A stretch of DNA of 64,000 nucleotides from JAEUWI01 sp942492815 (GTDB taxonomy: Bacteria > Hydrogenedentota > Hydrogenedentia > Hydrogenedentales > JAEUWI01), in NCBI GenBank assembly GCA_942492815.1, contig OW818658.1, positions 6,820,001-6,884,000 of the forward strand, given 5' to 3'. Of the stretch, positions 61,603 through 64,000 are shown piece after piece. A program made the position numbers and the translations under genes. The notes under the pieces were generated by a model. That model had not been told where the DNA came from, did not search any database, and saw only the letters and a list, made by a program, of their open reading frames with translations. Within the stretch, counting starts at the first letter, position 1. Each line of letters opens with the position of its first letter.

Positions 61603-62631
61603 CTAATCGCGGGGCGACGCCGTCCCCACGCGCTTGAACCCCGCCTCGCTCACGTCGACAGTGATATCGCTCGGCACGGGGATCCCCACCAGTCGCGCGG
61701 GTCGGGTTGAGGCCATGGTCCAGGCTTCTTCGAAACTGGCGTCGGTGTGGAGCGCCGTGTTGATCACACCCAGGTCCATCGTGAGAGCCGAGCCCGCGAG
61801 GCCCGCGTGGCCCACTTTGGTGCAGCGCAGGGTCTCGGACACTTCCACCTCGAAATCGCCGAGTTGATAGCGGCCCGGCCCGCAATCCGCCGCCATGATC
61901 GCGTCGGACACGAGCACGGTTTTTTCGAATCGCTTCGCGCGGATGAAATTCTTCAGCGTGAAAAAGGGCACGTGGTGGCCGTCGGCAATAAAGCTGGCGA
62001 ATAGGCCGTCTTCCGCGAGCTGGGCCTGGATGTAGTTGTCCATGCGCGGCAGCATCTGGTGGGAGCCGTTGCCCAGGTGGGTGGACATGACAAGGCCCGC
62101 TTCCGCGCCTGCCCGGATCTCGGCAGACGTGGCGTTCGTGTGGCCCGCGGCGGAGACGATGCCGTTGTCGCGGCACCACACGATCAGGTCCAGGGCACCG
62201 GGGAGTTCGGGCGCCAGGGTGATGATACCCAGGCGTCCGTCCGAGGCCTCCTGCAGTCGCGCCATGAGATCGGGTGCGTCGGCGGGATTGATGGCGTGTT
62301 CCAGCGGATGGGCGCCGCGCGGACCTTCAACAGAGGAAATGAAGGGCCCTTCGATGTGCAGCTTCGGGAAGGCTGAGGCAAGTTCCGCATCGGTATCCAC
62401 GAGCTTCGCGTAGGCGCGGCAGTTCGATTCCAGGCGCGCGGGTGATGCCGTGATGAAGGTCGGCAGGGAAACCATCACGCCGCGCGAATTCATCTTTTCG
62501 CGAATCATGTGGAAGGTCTCCGGCGTGAAGACATCGTCCGCGCCGTTGAAGTCGATGCCCGCGTAGCCGTTGACCTGGAGATCGACGAGACCGGGGCCGG
62601 TGTGGCGGGTGGGGAGGGGGGGATTGGTCAT
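61603..62631 (-). CDS. nagA: N-acetylglucosamine-6-phosphate deacetylase-like protein
   Basis: The 342-residue amidohydrolase should deacetylate GlcNAc-6-P to glucosamine-6-P. Evidence: GLVDLQVNGYAGIDF near the N-terminus, LHIEGPFIS, VSAAGHTNAT, STHLGNGSH (THLxN), FIADGHHVP and LVSDAI (catalytic Asp). It is about 40 residues shorter than E. coli NagA, lacking most of the N-terminal beta-sandwich. THLFNAM is replaced by THLGNGS, so substrate range could differ. It starts 9 bp after the stop of the upstream gene at 62641. Expected role: amino-sugar catabolism. Confidence 0.87.
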   Translation of the reverse strand: MTNPPLPTRHTGPGLVDLQVNGYAGIDFNGADDVFTPETFHMIREKMNSRGVMVSLPTFITASPARLESNCRAYAKLVDTDAELASAFPKLHIEGPFISSVEGPRGAHPLEHAINPADAPDLMARLQEASDGRLGIITLAPELPGALDLIVWCRDNGIVSAAGHTNATSAEIRAGAEAGLVMSTHLGNGSHQMLPRMDNYIQAQLAEDGLFASFIADGHHVPFFTLKNFIRAKRFEKTVLVSDAIMAADCGPGRYQLGDFEVEVSETLRCTKVGHAGLAGSALTMDLGVINTALHTDASFEEAWTMASTRPARLVGIPVPSDITVDVSEAGFKRVGTASPRD

Positions 62632-62640
62632 GTGAAAGCT

Positions 62641-63603
62641 CTATTCCTCATAGGTAAGTAGACTGCCGATGGAAGGCGCAGAAAAATACGCTGACGGGGT
62701 GTCTGCGTGGCGTGGTGTATCGATGTAGATCTGAGAGTTCCGTGAGGACTCCGGTTGCCAATCCGTGACAACACAAATATTCCTTCTTTCGGCCCTCTCC
62801 CTGTCCAGGATTCGTTTTTTCTGCTCTACGCTAAGCTTTCGAGTTTCCTGGTGATTCTCTTTCTCCGTGTACCACACCCATTTGGGGAAGGGGGCTACTT
62901 TGGTGGTCTCCACCATGCGGGCCCCCTCAAATCGAAACAATTGATAGACCCAGAAATTGTGGCCACTTCCGTCTCGAGTCTTCTCACCAGAGCTCGAAAT
63001 GAGATCGCAGTAGATGTAATACCAAGGGCCATCTTTCTTCATGCGAATAACATCATCCGGGGAGAAGTCGTATCCTTGGAAATAAACACTCGAGTAATGT
63101 TCGTCTTTCGACAAGAAAAACACTGTGTACGAGATCGATGAAGCCAGCCCATTTCCACTGTTAGTCCCGGCAACGAGAAAATCTACAGTGCCATCTTGAT
63201 TAAAATCTCCATGAAATGCGGTCGGAGGAGGCACGGAGCTAAACAGATTTATCGGTGTGGACAACAATTCGCCGTTCCGATTCGTGACGGTGATATCCCA
63301 CTCTCTGGTCAACTCGTCATCAAGCATGTAGAGTATTGGGGCAGTTGGATTGTCAGATACGGCGTGGACATGCACGTCACCGCGCAGACCCTCTTCTATG
63401 CCCGTTGGGCTGGATGTGAGTTCGATGCAAGGTTGTAATTTTCCCCAACTTGGAGCTTTCCCTGGAGCAAAGGGAGCGTGCGACTGCGAGTAGCCGTATG
63501 CGTGCGGGACAACGATGATCTCCATGAGTAGCACGACGACGATCTGCGATAGCTTCTTGATGTCAACGCGCTGGGAAACCCTGTCTAAGTAACAATGACT
63601 CAT
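62641..63603 (-). CDS. Secreted protein of unknown function (VCBS/FG-GAP-like segment)
   Basis: The 320-residue protein starts at ATG 63603 (AGGGG upstream). A hydrophobic segment LSQIVVVLLMEIIVVPHAYG (about 17-36) serves as signal or anchor. One calcium-type FHGDFNQDGTVDFLVAGT motif resembles VCBS/FG-GAP loops. The rest is Tyr/Trp-rich with no family recognised. The upstream frame to 63735 is Arg-rich and probably not translated. It is co-directional with, and 9 bp from, the NagA-like gene. Function unknown. Confidence 0.65.
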   Translation of the reverse strand: MSHCYLDRVSQRVDIKKLSQIVVVLLMEIIVVPHAYGYSQSHAPFAPGKAPSWGKLQPCIELTSSPTGIEEGLRGDVHVHAVSDNPTAPILYMLDDELTREWDITVTNRNGELLSTPINLFSSVPPPTAFHGDFNQDGTVDFLVAGTNSGNGLASSISYTVFFLSKDEHYSSVYFQGYDFSPDDVIRMKKDGPWYYIYCDLISSSGEKTRDGSGHNFWVYQLFRFEGARMVETTKVAPFPKWVWYTEKENHQETRKLSVEQKKRILDRERAERRNICVVTDWQPESSRNSQIYIDTPRHADTPSAYFSAPSIGSLLTYEE

Positions 63604-63806
63604 GATAAACCCCTGATCTGGTCGCGCCCGCCTCCGAGGGTCCGTGACCGGCGCAATCTCAAGATGGAGCGAGGCCGAAAGCTGTTCACACATCCACTGG
63701 GACGGGCACGCGCGTTGCCGTTCACTCCGCAACACTTGGTTGTCGGCAAGGCGCTACATAACCTTTGCTCAACCGGGTGGAGAGGCGCGAGTCCGTCCCC
63801 CTGGGC
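63604..63806. other. Gap before edge gene
   Basis: I see no gene or strong signal here; short open frames are not convincing. Confidence 0.3.
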
Positions 63807-64000
63807 TCACGCCGGCGTTACCACTTCCTTCTCCTTGTCCCAGGCCATCATTTTCTTGTTGAACCACGACAGGTTGCCCATGCGGACCGCGACCACGCCG
63901 TAGAGGCCGAGTTCGGCCGGGCAGTTCAATGCCGCGCCATCGCGGATGGCGGCGTGGTGATTGCGGTGGTGGGGATCGACATCTTCGCCGCCGGTTTTCT
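63807..64000 (-). CDS. Gfo/Idh/MocA family oxidoreductase, C-terminal end (truncated by window edge)
   Basis: Reading the minus strand from the window end gives 64 codons ending in TGA at 63807-63809. The peptide contains GGEDVDPHHRNHHAAIRDGA, CPAELGLYGVVAVRMGN and SWFNKKMMAWDKEKEVVTPA. That matches the C-terminal pattern of Planctomycete-type Gfo/Idh/MocA dehydrogenases (H-R-NF..., then a W-D-x-E-K-E ending). The start and NAD-binding domain lie outside the window. These enzymes oxidise or reduce sugars and cyclitols; the substrate is unknown. Confidence 0.75.
   Translation of the reverse strand, partial: KTGGEDVDPHHRNHHAAIRDGAALNCPAELGLYGVVAVRMGNLSWFNKKMMAWDKEKEVVTPA

Overview
This is a GC-rich (about 60 percent, estimated by eye) bacterial chromosome window. 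It probably comes from an uncultured Planctomycetes-like lineage, and Candidatus Hydrogenedentota is my best guess. That guess rests on a combination of traits: exosortase/PEP-CTERM genes, very large secreted beta-helix proteins with poly(Gly-Glu) linkers and a C-terminal membrane anchor, a Tat-type sulfatase, GlnRS, and dense short repeats in intergenic gaps. No rRNA, tRNA, CRISPR array, phage or intact insertion sequence was seen.

Layout. Positions 1-12050 hold an exopolysaccharide/exosortase operon on the + strand. It encodes a Wza-like export protein (cut by the window edge), a Wzc-like co-polymerase/ATPase, a giant TPR protein, exosortase, EpsI, a giant TPR lipoprotein and a small cyclic-nucleotide-binding protein. 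Positions 12050-15050 hold two nearly identical PEP-CTERM proteins. Each has its own sigma-54-type -24/-12 promoter, the same leader element at the same distance, and a strong terminator. Next come hisS and then a 17-kb array (17141-33870) of three giant secreted beta-helix proteins; the middle one is frameshifted. A Bax-inhibitor/YccA membrane protein and a smaller poly(GE) secreted protein follow. All four of these secreted proteins end in a similar tail: Cys, 12-18 residues, Asp, a hydrophobic helix, then Arg. This differs from PEP-CTERM and may be a second sorting class.

Positions 36400-45300 carry acyl-CoA metabolism (acyl-CoA dehydrogenase, an APH-type kinase, 3-hydroxyacyl-CoA dehydrogenase, SDR), which looks like a 4-hydroxyacyl-CoA route. 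DUF1152, SIMPL, glycosyltransferase-TPR and nitrilase-family genes are mixed in. Positions 45448-47792 are a two-component system. Positions 47789-55736 (minus strand) look like a sulfated-sugar utilisation operon: binding protein, TPR membrane protein, ABC ATPase, permease, sulfatase and PfkB kinase.

The right end (56052-64000) holds a low-complexity secreted EF-hand protein, glnS, an orphan antitoxin-like gene, a MshEN plus cNMP-binding regulator, a NagA-like deacetylase, a secreted protein of unknown function and the tail of a Gfo/Idh/MocA oxidoreductase that is truncated by the window edge.

A recurring feature is that many intergenic gaps contain short tandem heptamers or nonamers, often facing a reverse-complement copy so that the RNA or DNA could fold into long hairpins.
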